This document shows positions 17,340 to 27,300 of a stretch of DNA of 64,000 bases, in pieces. The notes beneath the pieces were generated by a model, which had not been told where the DNA came from, did no database searches, and saw nothing but the letters and a program-made list of their open reading frames with translations. The stretch's first letter is position 1. The number at the start of each line of letters is the position of its first letter. The DNA comes from Nostoc indistinguendum CM1-VF10 (GTDB taxonomy: Bacteria > Cyanobacteriota > Cyanobacteriia > Cyanobacteriales > Nostocaceae), in the NCBI GenBank assembly GCA_019359215.1, contig JAHHHS010000034.1, forward strand, positions 1 to 64,000, given 5' to 3'. The translations under genes and the position numbers were made by a program.

Positions 17340-19199
17340 ATGACTGTATATTTAAATTTGTCCAAACCATCTCTAAATCAAGTTTCTACTTTAGTAGATA
17401 TTCTGCGGCAAAGAGCGCAAAACTCGCCTAACCAATTAGGTTATACTTTTCTGCAAAACGAACAAACACAAATAGCCACCTTGACTTATCAACAGTTGGA
17501 TAGCAAAGCCAGAGCGATCGCAGCTACTCTGCAATCTCTAGATATCTTTGGTGAACGTGCTTTGCTGCTATATCAACCCGGTCTAGATTTTATTGCTGCT
17601 TTCTTTGGATGTTTATATGCCGGCGTTATTGCTGTTCCTGCATATCCACCTAGACGAAATCAAAAGTTGTCGAGGTTGCAGGCAATAGCTAAAGATGCCC
17701 AAGCCAAGATTGTACTGACTTCTAAATCTATTTTAGATAACCTCCAAACTAGTTCCAATCAAGAGGATTTAGAAATTTCTGGATTGCATTGGCTAGCTAC
17801 CGATGAGTTGAGCAACGATCTAGCGCAAGCATGGCAACCGCAGGAATTGACCGGTGATACCTTAGCTTTCCTCCAGTACACATCTGGCTCTACAGGGACA
17901 CCAAAGGGCGTGATGATCACTCATGGGAATCTGCTGCATAACGAGCGGATGATCGAGAAAGCCTTCGGACATACAAACAAAACTATCGTTGTTGGTTGGT
18001 TGCCTGTTTTCCATGACATGGGACTCATTGGAAATGTCTTGCAACCCTTATATTTAGGGGTTCCTTGCATTCTGATGTCTCCAGTAGATTTTCTCCAAAA
18101 ACCAATTCGTTGGCTACAAGCAATATCTCACTACAAAGCTACAACTAGTGGTGGGCCAAACTTTGCTTATGATCTTTGCATTCGTAAGGTGACACCCGAA
18201 CAGTTAGCGACTCTCGATCTCAGCAGTTGGGAGGTTGCTTTTACCGGTGCTGAACCTGTCCGTGCTGCAACCTTGGAGCAGTTTGCTTCTACTTTTGCGC
18301 CTTGTGGCTTTCGCAAGGAAGCATTTTACCCCTGCTACGGTATGGCAGAAACCACTCTGATAGTAAGCGGGGGTGAGAAAACAGCTTTACCAATCACTTG
18401 CAAGGTAGAAAAAGCAGCATTAGAGCAAAACCGAATTGTCAAGGAGCACAAGGCTCAGGGAGATACCCAGACAATAGTAGGTTGTGGCCAAAGTCCTTCT
18501 GATCAGAAGGTGATCATTGTTGATCCCCAATCTTTAACGATGTGTGCGTCTGAACAAGTTGGGGAAATTTGGGTAGCAGGCCCGAGTGTTGCTCAAGGTT
18601 ATTGGAATCAACCTGAGCAGACAGAGAAGAGTTTCCATGCCTATGTAGCAGATACAGATATAAGCGATAGTGCAACCTCAATCCCATTTTTTCGCACTGG
18701 AGACTTAGGATTTTTGCAAAATGGGGAGTTGTTTATCACAGGGAGACTCAAAGATGTAATTATAATCAGAGGGCAAAATCATTATCCACACGATATTGAA
18801 CTGACTGTTGAAAAGAGCCATCCAGCCCTGAAACCTGATTCAGGAGCAGCATTTTCCATCGATTTTAAGGGTTCCGAACGACTAGTTATTGTTCAGGAGG
18901 TAGAGCGGAGTTACTTGCGGAAGTTAAACGTTCAAGAAATTCTTGGAAATGTGAGACAAGCAGTGATTGCACAGCATGGACTGGATATATTTGCTACGGT
19001 ACTCATCAGGACTGGAAGTATCCCTAAAACCTCTAGTGGTAAAATTCGCCGTCAAGCTTGTCGAACTGCATTTCTTGCCGGCACCTTGGATGTTATGGAG
19101 GATTGGAGTGAGAATCCTCAGAACAAAGCTAAGTTTAGGGATCTAGAAGCAGAGGTTGATTCTGTTCTCAAGCAGTTAACACCTACCAAGCAGCTATAA
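17340..19199 (+). CDS. Fatty acyl-AMP ligase (CylA-like)
   Basis: 619 residues of the ANL superfamily. Motifs: TSGSTGTPKG (181-190, phosphate loop), YGMAETTL (333-340), FRTGDLG with Asp455 (ribose contact), GRLKDVIIIRGQNHYPHDIE (468-487), the FAAL-type hinge, and SSGKIRR near the end with the last Lys. FAALs activate a free fatty acid as acyl-AMP and pass it to an ACP rather than to CoA. The ACP gene begins 85 bases downstream. Order FAAL-ACP-halogenase is that of cylA-cylB-cylC in the cylindrocyclophane pathway. A CAGGAG lies 7 bases before the ATG. It probably opens the operon; the ~600-base upstream region should hold the promoter. Confidence 0.92.
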   Translation: MTVYLNLSKPSLNQVSTLVDILRQRAQNSPNQLGYTFLQNEQTQIATLTYQQLDSKARAIAATLQSLDIFGERALLLYQPGLDFIAAFFGCLYAGVIAVPAYPPRRNQKLSRLQAIAKDAQAKIVLTSKSILDNLQTSSNQEDLEISGLHWLATDELSNDLAQAWQPQELTGDTLAFLQYTSGSTGTPKGVMITHGNLLHNERMIEKAFGHTNKTIVVGWLPVFHDMGLIGNVLQPLYLGVPCILMSPVDFLQKPIRWLQAISHYKATTSGGPNFAYDLCIRKVTPEQLATLDLSSWEVAFTGAEPVRAATLEQFASTFAPCGFRKEAFYPCYGMAETTLIVSGGEKTALPITCKVEKAALEQNRIVKEHKAQGDTQTIVGCGQSPSDQKVIIVDPQSLTMCASEQVGEIWVAGPSVAQGYWNQPEQTEKSFHAYVADTDISDSATSIPFFRTGDLGFLQNGELFITGRLKDVIIIRGQNHYPHDIELTVEKSHPALKPDSGAAFSIDFKGSERLVIVQEVERSYLRKLNVQEILGNVRQAVIAQHGLDIFATVLIRTGSIPKTSSGKIRRQACRTAFLAGTLDVMEDWSENPQNKAKFRDLEAEVDSVLKQLTPTKQL

Positions 19200-19284
19200 A
19201 CTAGCCACTAAGACAGGTATGGTTGCAGTGAAAAATTGAACACATTTGATTGTTGAAACATCTACATAGACGAGGACTTAAATT

Positions 19285-19590
19285 ATGACAATGCAGAATC
19301 TTGAATTGAATACCACATCTACAGTTGTAATCAAGCAGATCCCAACAGCAACAGAGATTCAAGCATGGATAGTCTTATATCTAGCTGACTTGCTGGAAGT
19401 CGATTCAGACGAAATCGAAGTCACAATACCTTTTGACCGCTATGGATTAGACTCTTCAGCAGCAGTCGGTTTGACAGGTGACTTAGAAGACTGGTTGGAA
19501 TGTGAACTCGATCCAACCCTACTATACGATTACCCAACTGTTGAGGCTCTAGTTAAGCATTTATTCTCAGAGTTAAAAACTGAAAAATAA
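19285..19590 (+). CDS. Stand-alone acyl carrier protein (CylB-like)
   Basis: 101 residues. The 4'-phosphopantetheine site is in YGLDSSAAVG (Ser57). The helices around it (IQAWIVLYLADLLEVDSDEI, LLYDYPTVEALVKHL) are standard. The sequence LECELDPTLLYDYPT is typical of ACPs paired with FAALs. It should receive the fatty acyl group and present it to the halogenase encoded 41 bases downstream. A GAGGA precedes the start. Confidence 0.9.
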   Translation: MTMQNLELNTTSTVVIKQIPTATEIQAWIVLYLADLLEVDSDEIEVTIPFDRYGLDSSAAVGLTGDLEDWLECELDPTLLYDYPTVEALVKHLFSELKTEK

Positions 19591-19631
19591 TCTCAATTCT
19601 CTTCATATTTAGTGTCATTCAGGAGAAAATC

Positions 19632-21029
19632 ATGGTAACTGTAAACAAGACTCTCGAACCATTAAAAGCGCAGGAGCCAACGCACTTCCATCGGATTGAA
19701 AAAACTTACAAAAATAATCAAGACTCAGATTACACTGAGAAAATTAAAGAACTGGGTCAAGAATTTAATTACGCCAAAAACAGCAATTATTATTGGAGTA
19801 AACCTGACCTTTCGCTTCTTTATGGAACTCCTCTTTACGATGCGGCTTCTGACAGCCAAAAGCTAGCGCTTAACCATCTTTATTGGGTTGGTAATTATAA
19901 CCATACTGCTGTTAGCGAAGCCAGTACAAGTATTTACAACATGGTCACGTCTGGTGTTTTTCGTGCCGTTGGTGGTTATGAAACACTTTGTGATGAACTG
20001 GACTTTGAAACCGAACAGGAAAGCTACCACATTCGTACCTTTCAAAAGATAGGTTACAAATCGAAAATGGCTATTGTTGGCAAAACCATATTGGGTAATT
20101 CCCTTTATGGCAAAACAGAAAAAGACAATAATAGTTGGCTTAATCTTTTGGTTCCTCAACCTGTGCGAGAGTATTTCACCTCTAGTCAAGGAAGTTCTCC
20201 CTTTTCAATACAGCGAGACAATACTTTAAGCGCGATCGCTAAGACAATGTTGAGCGATAATAAACAGTATTACTCTCAGTATTTGAGAAATTTAGAAGAA
20301 AAAGGTGAGCCGATTCCTGCACCAGCAGATGGACTAGCAGGACGAATTGCACCCCGCCACTGGTTACGGTTTTTTACTGTTCACTGGGGTATGTCGCCGT
20401 TTATGGCGTGTCAATACTATTCCTTGCGCTACACGGCTAATGCGATTCTCAAGAATCAAGAATATCCTTATGTCAGGTATTACCGAGAGTTAGAGCAAAA
20501 AGGCGAGTATATTCCGGCCCCAACAGCTGTTTCTTATTACCACTTATTGGACGAGGCTTTCCATACTACAATCTCTCAAACCATTGCCAGAGATATGTAT
20601 AAGGATTTTCCAAAGCCAACTGCTTACGAGAAATTCATATCTGGTTCAATAGTCTATCAGATCCAACGCAACCTTTTGAGCGGACTTTCTGGAGTCTTAC
20701 CTGGTCGTTGTGTTTACGATGACCCCATGTTAATGCTTTTTTTCTATAAGCTTTTGAAGTCTACTTTATTTGAGATGGAAACAAAAGAAGCACTTGATTG
20801 GATGGAAAAGTGTTTCTGCCAAGAACACGAAGGTTTCCAAACCGGGCTTAAATATCATCAAAGTCTTTTGGAATTGATGCGGAGATTATTTAATCGCTTA
20901 GACTATCAGTGGTCTGTCAACCGTAACATGGAGATTATGGCTGCTGGAGCCTCAACTGACAAAGCAATTCAAAATAATATTCCGGTCTTTAAAGCGTTCT
21001 CCAAATCGGTTCTGGCTCAAGACAGTTAA
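19632..21029 (+). CDS. CylC-type dimetal-carboxylate halogenase
   Basis: 465 residues. The AurF/CylC ferritin-like fold is suggested by ExxH at Glu130-His133 (QESYHIRTF), HxxxExxH at His304-Glu308-His311 (YYHLLDEAFH) and a candidate first-helix Glu96. The helix around 250-275, where AurF-type oxygenases have a further carboxylate ligand, shows no Glu or Asp (HWGMSPFMACQYYSLRYTAN), which would leave room for halide; that placement needs an alignment. Characterised relatives (CylC and related enzymes in other cyanobacterial clusters) chlorinate unactivated carbons of ACP-bound fatty acids. The position right after FAAL and ACP fits that role. AGGAGA lies ahead of the ATG. Confidence 0.85.
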   Translation: MVTVNKTLEPLKAQEPTHFHRIEKTYKNNQDSDYTEKIKELGQEFNYAKNSNYYWSKPDLSLLYGTPLYDAASDSQKLALNHLYWVGNYNHTAVSEASTSIYNMVTSGVFRAVGGYETLCDELDFETEQESYHIRTFQKIGYKSKMAIVGKTILGNSLYGKTEKDNNSWLNLLVPQPVREYFTSSQGSSPFSIQRDNTLSAIAKTMLSDNKQYYSQYLRNLEEKGEPIPAPADGLAGRIAPRHWLRFFTVHWGMSPFMACQYYSLRYTANAILKNQEYPYVRYYRELEQKGEYIPAPTAVSYYHLLDEAFHTTISQTIARDMYKDFPKPTAYEKFISGSIVYQIQRNLLSGLSGVLPGRCVYDDPMLMLFFYKLLKSTLFEMETKEALDWMEKCFCQEHEGFQTGLKYHQSLLELMRRLFNRLDYQWSVNRNMEIMAAGASTDKAIQNNIPVFKAFSKSVLAQDS

Positions 21030-21128
21030 AAAGCTTCTTGTATTGAATTAAAAACCTTACACAATCAGAACTGGGGAGGCAGTACCTCGCTAGTCAGCAC
21101 TAATTAATCAATTAGACATACTATTCTA

Positions 21129-24100
21129 ATGGAACCCATAGCAATTGTTGGCATTGGTTGCCGTTTTCCCAAAGCTAAAAATCCTGAGTCTTTTTGGCAT
21201 CTATTGCATAATGGAGTAGATGCGATCACACAAGTACCAAAAGACCGATGGGATGTCAATCAATTTTATGACCCAGAGCCAGCAAAACCAGGTAAAGTCA
21301 GTAGTCGTTGGGGTGGTTTTCTAGACCATGTAGATCAATTTGATCCGAATTTTTTTGGGATTTCCCCCCGCGAAGCCGAACACATGGACCCACAACAAAG
21401 ACTAGTTTTAAAAGTAGCCTGGGAGGCTTTAGAAAATGCGGGGATTGTACCAAAAACTTTAGCACGCAGCCAAACTGGGGTATTCATCGGCATTACTAAT
21501 GCTGATTATCACAGACTTTTGTACAGAGATTTTTCCCGAATTGATGCATATAGCGCCACGGGTACTACTCCCTGCATTACTGCCAATCGTCTATCCTACA
21601 TCTTGGATTTGTGTGGTCCTAGCCTAGCCATAGATACAGCTTGTTCGTCGTCTTTAGTTGCAGTTCACTTGGCTTGTCAGAGTTTGCACTTAGGGGAGTC
21701 TAATTTGTGCATAGTTGGAGGAGTAAACTTGATACTGTCTCCAGAGCCTAGCATTACTTTTTCTCAGGCGCGGATGATGGCAGTTGATGGCCGCTGCAAA
21801 ACCTTTGATGCTAAAGCTGATGGTTATGTCCGCGGTGAAGGTTGTGGCATTATTATCCTCAAGCGTCTCTCAGATGCACTCAGGGATAACGACAATATTT
21901 TAGCAATTGTCAAGGGGTCGGCAATCAACCAAGATGGATTGAGTAACGGACTCACAGCACCTAATGGGCCTTCTCAACAAGCAGTTATCAGCCAAGCCTT
22001 GCAAAATGCCAAGGTGAAACCAGGAGAAATTAGTTATGTAGAAGCCCACGGTACTGGTACTTCTCTAGGAGATCCAATTGAGGTCAAAGCCCTAAAAGCG
22101 GTGTTAATGACAGGACGCCAGTTAAATCAACCTTGTTGGATTGGCTCAGTCAAAACTAACATCGGTCATTTAGAAGGTGCTGCTGGCATTGCCGGTTTAA
22201 TCAAAGTGGTACTTTCTTTGCAACATCACCACATTCCACCACATTTGCACTTCCAAGAACTCAATCCCTATATTTCTCTCAAAGGAACTCCCTTTGCAAT
22301 TCCTACCGAGATTCAGTCTTGGAATACTAGTGCAGAACGTCGCTATGCTGGGGTCAGTGCTTTCAGCTTTGGGGGTACTAATTGTCATCTAATTATCGAA
22401 GAAGCACCAGTATTTTCCGAAGTTAAAGCATCTGATGCTAACCAAGGTCATTTGTTTACACTCTCAGCAAAAACTGATAAAGCTTTGGTAGGGCTAGCAA
22501 AAAAATATGTAGACTTTTTGGACTTTCATTCAGATGTCTCTCTTGTGAATCTCTGTTTTACAGCCAATGCCAAACGTAGCTTATTTGACAAACGTTTCGC
22601 TGTTTTTGCTGAATCTACGACGCAGTTGCGCCAGCGGTTGGCAGCTTTTTGCGCTGGTGGTTTGTCGATGGGACTCGCTAGCATTCGAGTAAAAAGTAAG
22701 AAATTTCAGAAAATAGTATTTTTATTCACCGGTCAAGGTTCTCAATACGTAGGTATGGGACATCAACTATACCAACAAGCAGCAGTGTTTAGGCAAACTA
22801 TCAATGAATGTGCTGAAATTCTGCGTGCTTATATAGAAACACCTCTACTGGAAATGTTATATCCAACAACACCAAGTAATTTTTCTCTTAGTGAAACTGC
22901 TTACACTCAACCTGCTTTATTTGCCCTGGAATATGCTTTAGCGAAATTATGGCAATCTTGGGGCATCCATCCAAATATAGTTATGGGTCATAGTTTGGGT
23001 GAGTACGTAGCTGCTTGCGTAGCTGGAGTATTCAGCTTAGAAGATGCCTTGAAGTTGGTTGCAACTAGGGCTAATCTGATGCAATCTCTGCCCCCAAACG
23101 GGGAGATGGTAACAGTTTTTACTAATGCTGCACGAGTGACAAAAGCGATTCAAGCTGTAGCAGGTAATATGCCTGTGGCGATCGCTGCGATTAACGGTTC
23201 AGAAAATACTGTAATTTCTGGCACGCATCAGGCAGTAACAGCAGCGATCGCTGGCTTAGAACTTGCAGGAGTCAAAAGCAAGAAACTAGCAGTTTCCCAT
23301 GCCTTCCACTCTCCCCTGATGGAACCGATGCTGGCAGATTTTGAGCGGATTGCCTCACAAGTAACTTACTCATTGCCACAGATAGATTTAATTTCCAATC
23401 TCACCGGACAAATAGCGACATCAGAAATAGCAACTGCGGCATACTGGGTAAATCACGTCAAAGAGCCTGTAAACTTTGCTGCAAGTATAGAAACCCTTCA
23501 CCAGCAGGGTTATGAAGTATTTATAGAAATAGGTGCTAAACCAACCTTATTGGCAATGGGTCGTAACTGCTTGCCAGAAAAAGTAGGAGTTTGGCTCCCT
23601 AGCCTACGTCAAGGACATTCAGATTGGCAGCAAATTCTGGAGAGTTTGGCAGAACTATACTTGCTTGGCGTGCAGATAGACTGGTCTGGCTTTTACCAAA
23701 ATCATTCCTATCGCCCGCTACCACTACCCACTTACGCCTTTCAAAAACAGCGTTATTGGGTAGAAACCTTGAAAAATATTACACCAACTCATGCTTCTTC
23801 AGAAGAATTAGAAACCCTACTCAAACAAACAGCAGAATTACTACCCAAGATACTGCAAGCATTTAATCAACAGCCAACAACAACATCGCTGGAACAACTA
23901 TTTTCTGAAGTCAAGCCATCCTCAAAGCCTCAACAACCTTGGCTGTTACAAAGTCTACAAAACACACTGCCTCAAGAACGCCTAAATTTCTTGATTGCTC
24001 AGTTACAAAATGAAGTCGCAAGTGTGTTGCATCTTGATGCCTCTGAACTGCCAGAACCAACGCAAGGCTTTTTTGATATGGGAATGGATTCTTTGCTGGC

Positions 24101-24353
24101 TGTCGAGTTAAAAAATCGGCTGGAAATGAGCTTAGGACATTCTGTTTCAGCCACCTTAGCCTTCAACTATCCCAATATTGAAAACCTCGCCTTGTATTTA
24201 CTCAAAGATGTCATGAATTTAGATTACACCAACAAATCACCAAAGGGATTTCACAGCTATGACAATGAATTGGCTTGGATAGCCGCCAAGGTAGAACATC
24301 TAACAGACCAAGAAACTGAAGTCTTACTGATGCAAAAACTAGCAAATCTTTGA
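21129..24353 (+). CDS. Type I PKS module 1 (KS-AT-ACP)
   Basis: 1074 residues. KS ~1-425 with Cys172 (DTACSSS), His307 (EAHGTGT) and His347 (KTNIGHLEG). AT ~525-830 with Ser622 (GHSLGEY) and HAFH at 724-727, the pattern for malonyl-CoA. ACP ~955-1035 with Ser988 (GMDSLLAVELKNRL). There is no KR, DH or ER, so it should leave a beta-keto group. It begins at the KS with no N-terminal docking helix, as expected for the first extender taking its substrate from a free ACP. No good ribosome-binding site is visible. PKS2 follows after 12 bases. Confidence 0.92.
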   Translation: MEPIAIVGIGCRFPKAKNPESFWHLLHNGVDAITQVPKDRWDVNQFYDPEPAKPGKVSSRWGGFLDHVDQFDPNFFGISPREAEHMDPQQRLVLKVAWEALENAGIVPKTLARSQTGVFIGITNADYHRLLYRDFSRIDAYSATGTTPCITANRLSYILDLCGPSLAIDTACSSSLVAVHLACQSLHLGESNLCIVGGVNLILSPEPSITFSQARMMAVDGRCKTFDAKADGYVRGEGCGIIILKRLSDALRDNDNILAIVKGSAINQDGLSNGLTAPNGPSQQAVISQALQNAKVKPGEISYVEAHGTGTSLGDPIEVKALKAVLMTGRQLNQPCWIGSVKTNIGHLEGAAGIAGLIKVVLSLQHHHIPPHLHFQELNPYISLKGTPFAIPTEIQSWNTSAERRYAGVSAFSFGGTNCHLIIEEAPVFSEVKASDANQGHLFTLSAKTDKALVGLAKKYVDFLDFHSDVSLVNLCFTANAKRSLFDKRFAVFAESTTQLRQRLAAFCAGGLSMGLASIRVKSKKFQKIVFLFTGQGSQYVGMGHQLYQQAAVFRQTINECAEILRAYIETPLLEMLYPTTPSNFSLSETAYTQPALFALEYALAKLWQSWGIHPNIVMGHSLGEYVAACVAGVFSLEDALKLVATRANLMQSLPPNGEMVTVFTNAARVTKAIQAVAGNMPVAIAAINGSENTVISGTHQAVTAAIAGLELAGVKSKKLAVSHAFHSPLMEPMLADFERIASQVTYSLPQIDLISNLTGQIATSEIATAAYWVNHVKEPVNFAASIETLHQQGYEVFIEIGAKPTLLAMGRNCLPEKVGVWLPSLRQGHSDWQQILESLAELYLLGVQIDWSGFYQNHSYRPLPLPTYAFQKQRYWVETLKNITPTHASSEELETLLKQTAELLPKILQAFNQQPTTTSLEQLFSEVKPSSKPQQPWLLQSLQNTLPQERLNFLIAQLQNEVASVLHLDASELPEPTQGFFDMGMDSLLAVELKNRLEMSLGHSVSATLAFNYPNIENLALYLLKDVMNLDYTNKSPKGFHSYDNELAWIAAKVEHLTDQETEVLLMQKLANL

Positions 24354-24365
24354 GAATAAACTGCA

Positions 24366-27300
24366 ATGAGCAAAATATCAGAACGCTTTGCTCACATGTC
24401 TCCATTAAAACAAGCGCTGTTAGCGTTGGAGGAAATGAGTTTTAAGCTCAATCGCATTGAGTGCCAGCAAACAGAGCCAATTGCGATCGTTGGTATGGGT
24501 TGTCGCTTTCCTGGTGGTGCTAATAATCCAGATTTGTTCTGGCAACTTCTTGAAAATGGTATCGATGCTAATAGCAAAGTGCCTGTAGAAAGATGGAATA
24601 TAGATGCTGACTACGATGCAAATCCAGAAATTCCTGGCAGAACTTATACACGCCAAGGTGCATTTTTGGATGTGGAAATAGACAAATTCGACGCCGAATT
24701 TTTTGGGTTGGCTGCACGCGAAGTTGTGAGTATGGACCCCCAGCAACGATTATTGCTAGAGGTCAGCTGGGAAGCCCTAGAAAATGCAGGTCAAGCACCA
24801 CAAAAGCTAGCTGGTAGCCAAACTGGAATATTTATCGGTATCAATACTTCTGATTACTCGCAGCTACATCTGAAGTCGCAAGATGCTAGTCAGATCAGTG
24901 CCTATTTCTTTACAGGTAACACCTCCAGCGTGGCGGCAGGTCGTTTATCTTATATTCTCGGTTTGGAAGGTCCTAGTGTTGCCTTGGATACAGCCTGTTC
25001 GTCATCCCTAGTTACCGTGCATCTAGCCTGCCAGAGTTTACGTGCCGGAGAGTGTCAGATGGCTTTAGCAGGTGGAGTCAATTTGATGCTGTCATCGGCG
25101 GGATATGTTGTTTTATCTAGAATGCGAGCCTTAGCTGTTGACGGTCGTTGTAAAACCTTTGATGCGACAGCAGACGGTTATGGACGAGGCGAAGGGTGTG
25201 GCATTGTAGTACTGAAGCGCCTTTCAGATGCCTTGGCTGATGGCGATCGCATTTTAGCGCTGATTCGGGGTTCAGCGATGAATCATGATGGGCGCAGCAG
25301 TGGACTTACCGTTCCTAATGGCTTGGCACAGCAGAAATTGATTCGCACTGCTTTGGCTAACGCTAGAGTCGAGCCAAACCAAGTCAGTTATCTGGAAGTT
25401 CACGGTACTGGCACAGCCCTGGGAGATCCCATTGAGGTTGAAGCATTGGGCAGCGTATTATGTAATGGGCGATCGCCACAGCAGCCTCTGATTCTCGGTT
25501 CAGTCAAGACAAATATTGGTCATCTAGAAGCTGCTGCTGGCATAGCAGGTTTGATTAAATTGGTGCTGGCTATGCAGCACAAACAAATCCCGCCGCATTT
25601 GCATCTGAAAAATCCCAATCCTGCTATCCGTTGGGATGACCTACCAATGATAATTCCTACAGAATTAACTCCTTGGTCAACAACTCAAACACGGATTGGT
25701 GGCATCAGCTCTTTTGGCATGAGTGGAACCAATGCCCATGTCATCCTTGAGGAAGCACCTGCAATTGAACCCGTACAGCCGGAAATCGAACGGTCGATTC
25801 ATCTTCTTTGTTTGTCTGCTAAAAACGAAGCAGCTTTAAAAGCATTAGCAAGTCGGATGATTAGTCACTTAGAAACCCATCCGTCACAGCCTTTGGCAGA
25901 TTTATGCTTTACAGCGAATACTGGGCGATCGCATTTTGCCCACCGTTTAGCTGTGGTCGCCGAACAGCCAGCACAAGTAATAGCACAACTAACCGCTTTT
26001 ACTGGGGGTAATGTGCAGTATCCCCTACTGACTGGAGTAGTATCCGGTCAAACTCGCCCAAAAATAGTATTTCTGTTCACGGGTCAAGGATCTCAATATC
26101 TGGGGATGGGACGCCAACTCTATGAACAAATACCCACATTCCGCAAAGCTTTAGAACGCTGCGATCAATTACTGCGGCCTTATCTTGAGCGATCGCTATT
26201 ATCAGTACTTTACCCTGAAGTCGGAACAACCTCGCCATTAGATGAAACTGCTTATACCCAGCCTGCCTTATTTGCCCTAGAGTATGCCTTGTTTGAACTA
26301 TGGCAATCATGGGGGATAACTCCAGACGCGGTTATGGGTCATAGTGTAGGAGAGTATGTTGCCGCTTGCGTCGCAGGAGTATTCAGCCTCGAAGATGGCC
26401 TGAAGTTGATTGCCCAACGGGGACGCCTCATGCAGACTTTGCCTGCTAATGGCGCGATGGCTGCCATTTTTACTAATATTGCACAGGTAACATCTGCAAT
26501 TGCACCTTATGATGGTCAAGTTTCAATCGCTGCCGTTAACGGTCCAAACAATATTGTCATTTCTGGCACGGATAAAGCAGTACAGGCAATTATATCTAAG
26601 CTAGAGGCAGAGGGAGTTGATAGCCAACAATTAAATGTTTCCCATGCCTTTCATTCACCTTTAACTGCACCTATACTAACTACATTTGAAGATATAGCAG
26701 CACAAATAAACTATTCATCTCCAAAAATTAGGATGATTTCCAACCTCACTGGTTCTCTGGTGGAGGGAGAAGTCACCCAAGCTGAGTACTGGCGGCGTCA
26801 TATGCGAGAGGCGGTACAATTTTCTCCAGGAATGCAGACACTTTATGAACAAGGGTATCAATTTTTTATAGAAATTGGACCTCACTCCGTACTATTAGGG
26901 ATGGCACGGCGGTGTTTACCTGATGAAAAGTTGCTTTGGCTACCTTCCTTGCGGAAAGGACAGTACGATTTACAACAGCAGTTACAAAGTTTAGCAGAAT
27001 TGTATATTCGTGGGATTGAGGTAGACTGGAGCCAATTTGACCAAGATTATCCTCGCCAGCGCCTGCAATTACCTACTTATCCTTTTGTGCGATCACCCTA
27101 TTGGATTGAGTTACCATCTGATACTAGGCAAGCATCGGTAAGAAATGATTGGCTCTATAATGTTGAGTGGCAACCAAAACCTCGGATTTTGGATTCTCAA
27201 CCCAGCGAGGGCGGTTCCTGGTTAATCTTTGCCGATAACAGCGGTATTGGTCTGGCACTAGCAGAGCAGTTGGAACAACGCGGACAAAAAGCAGTTTTGG

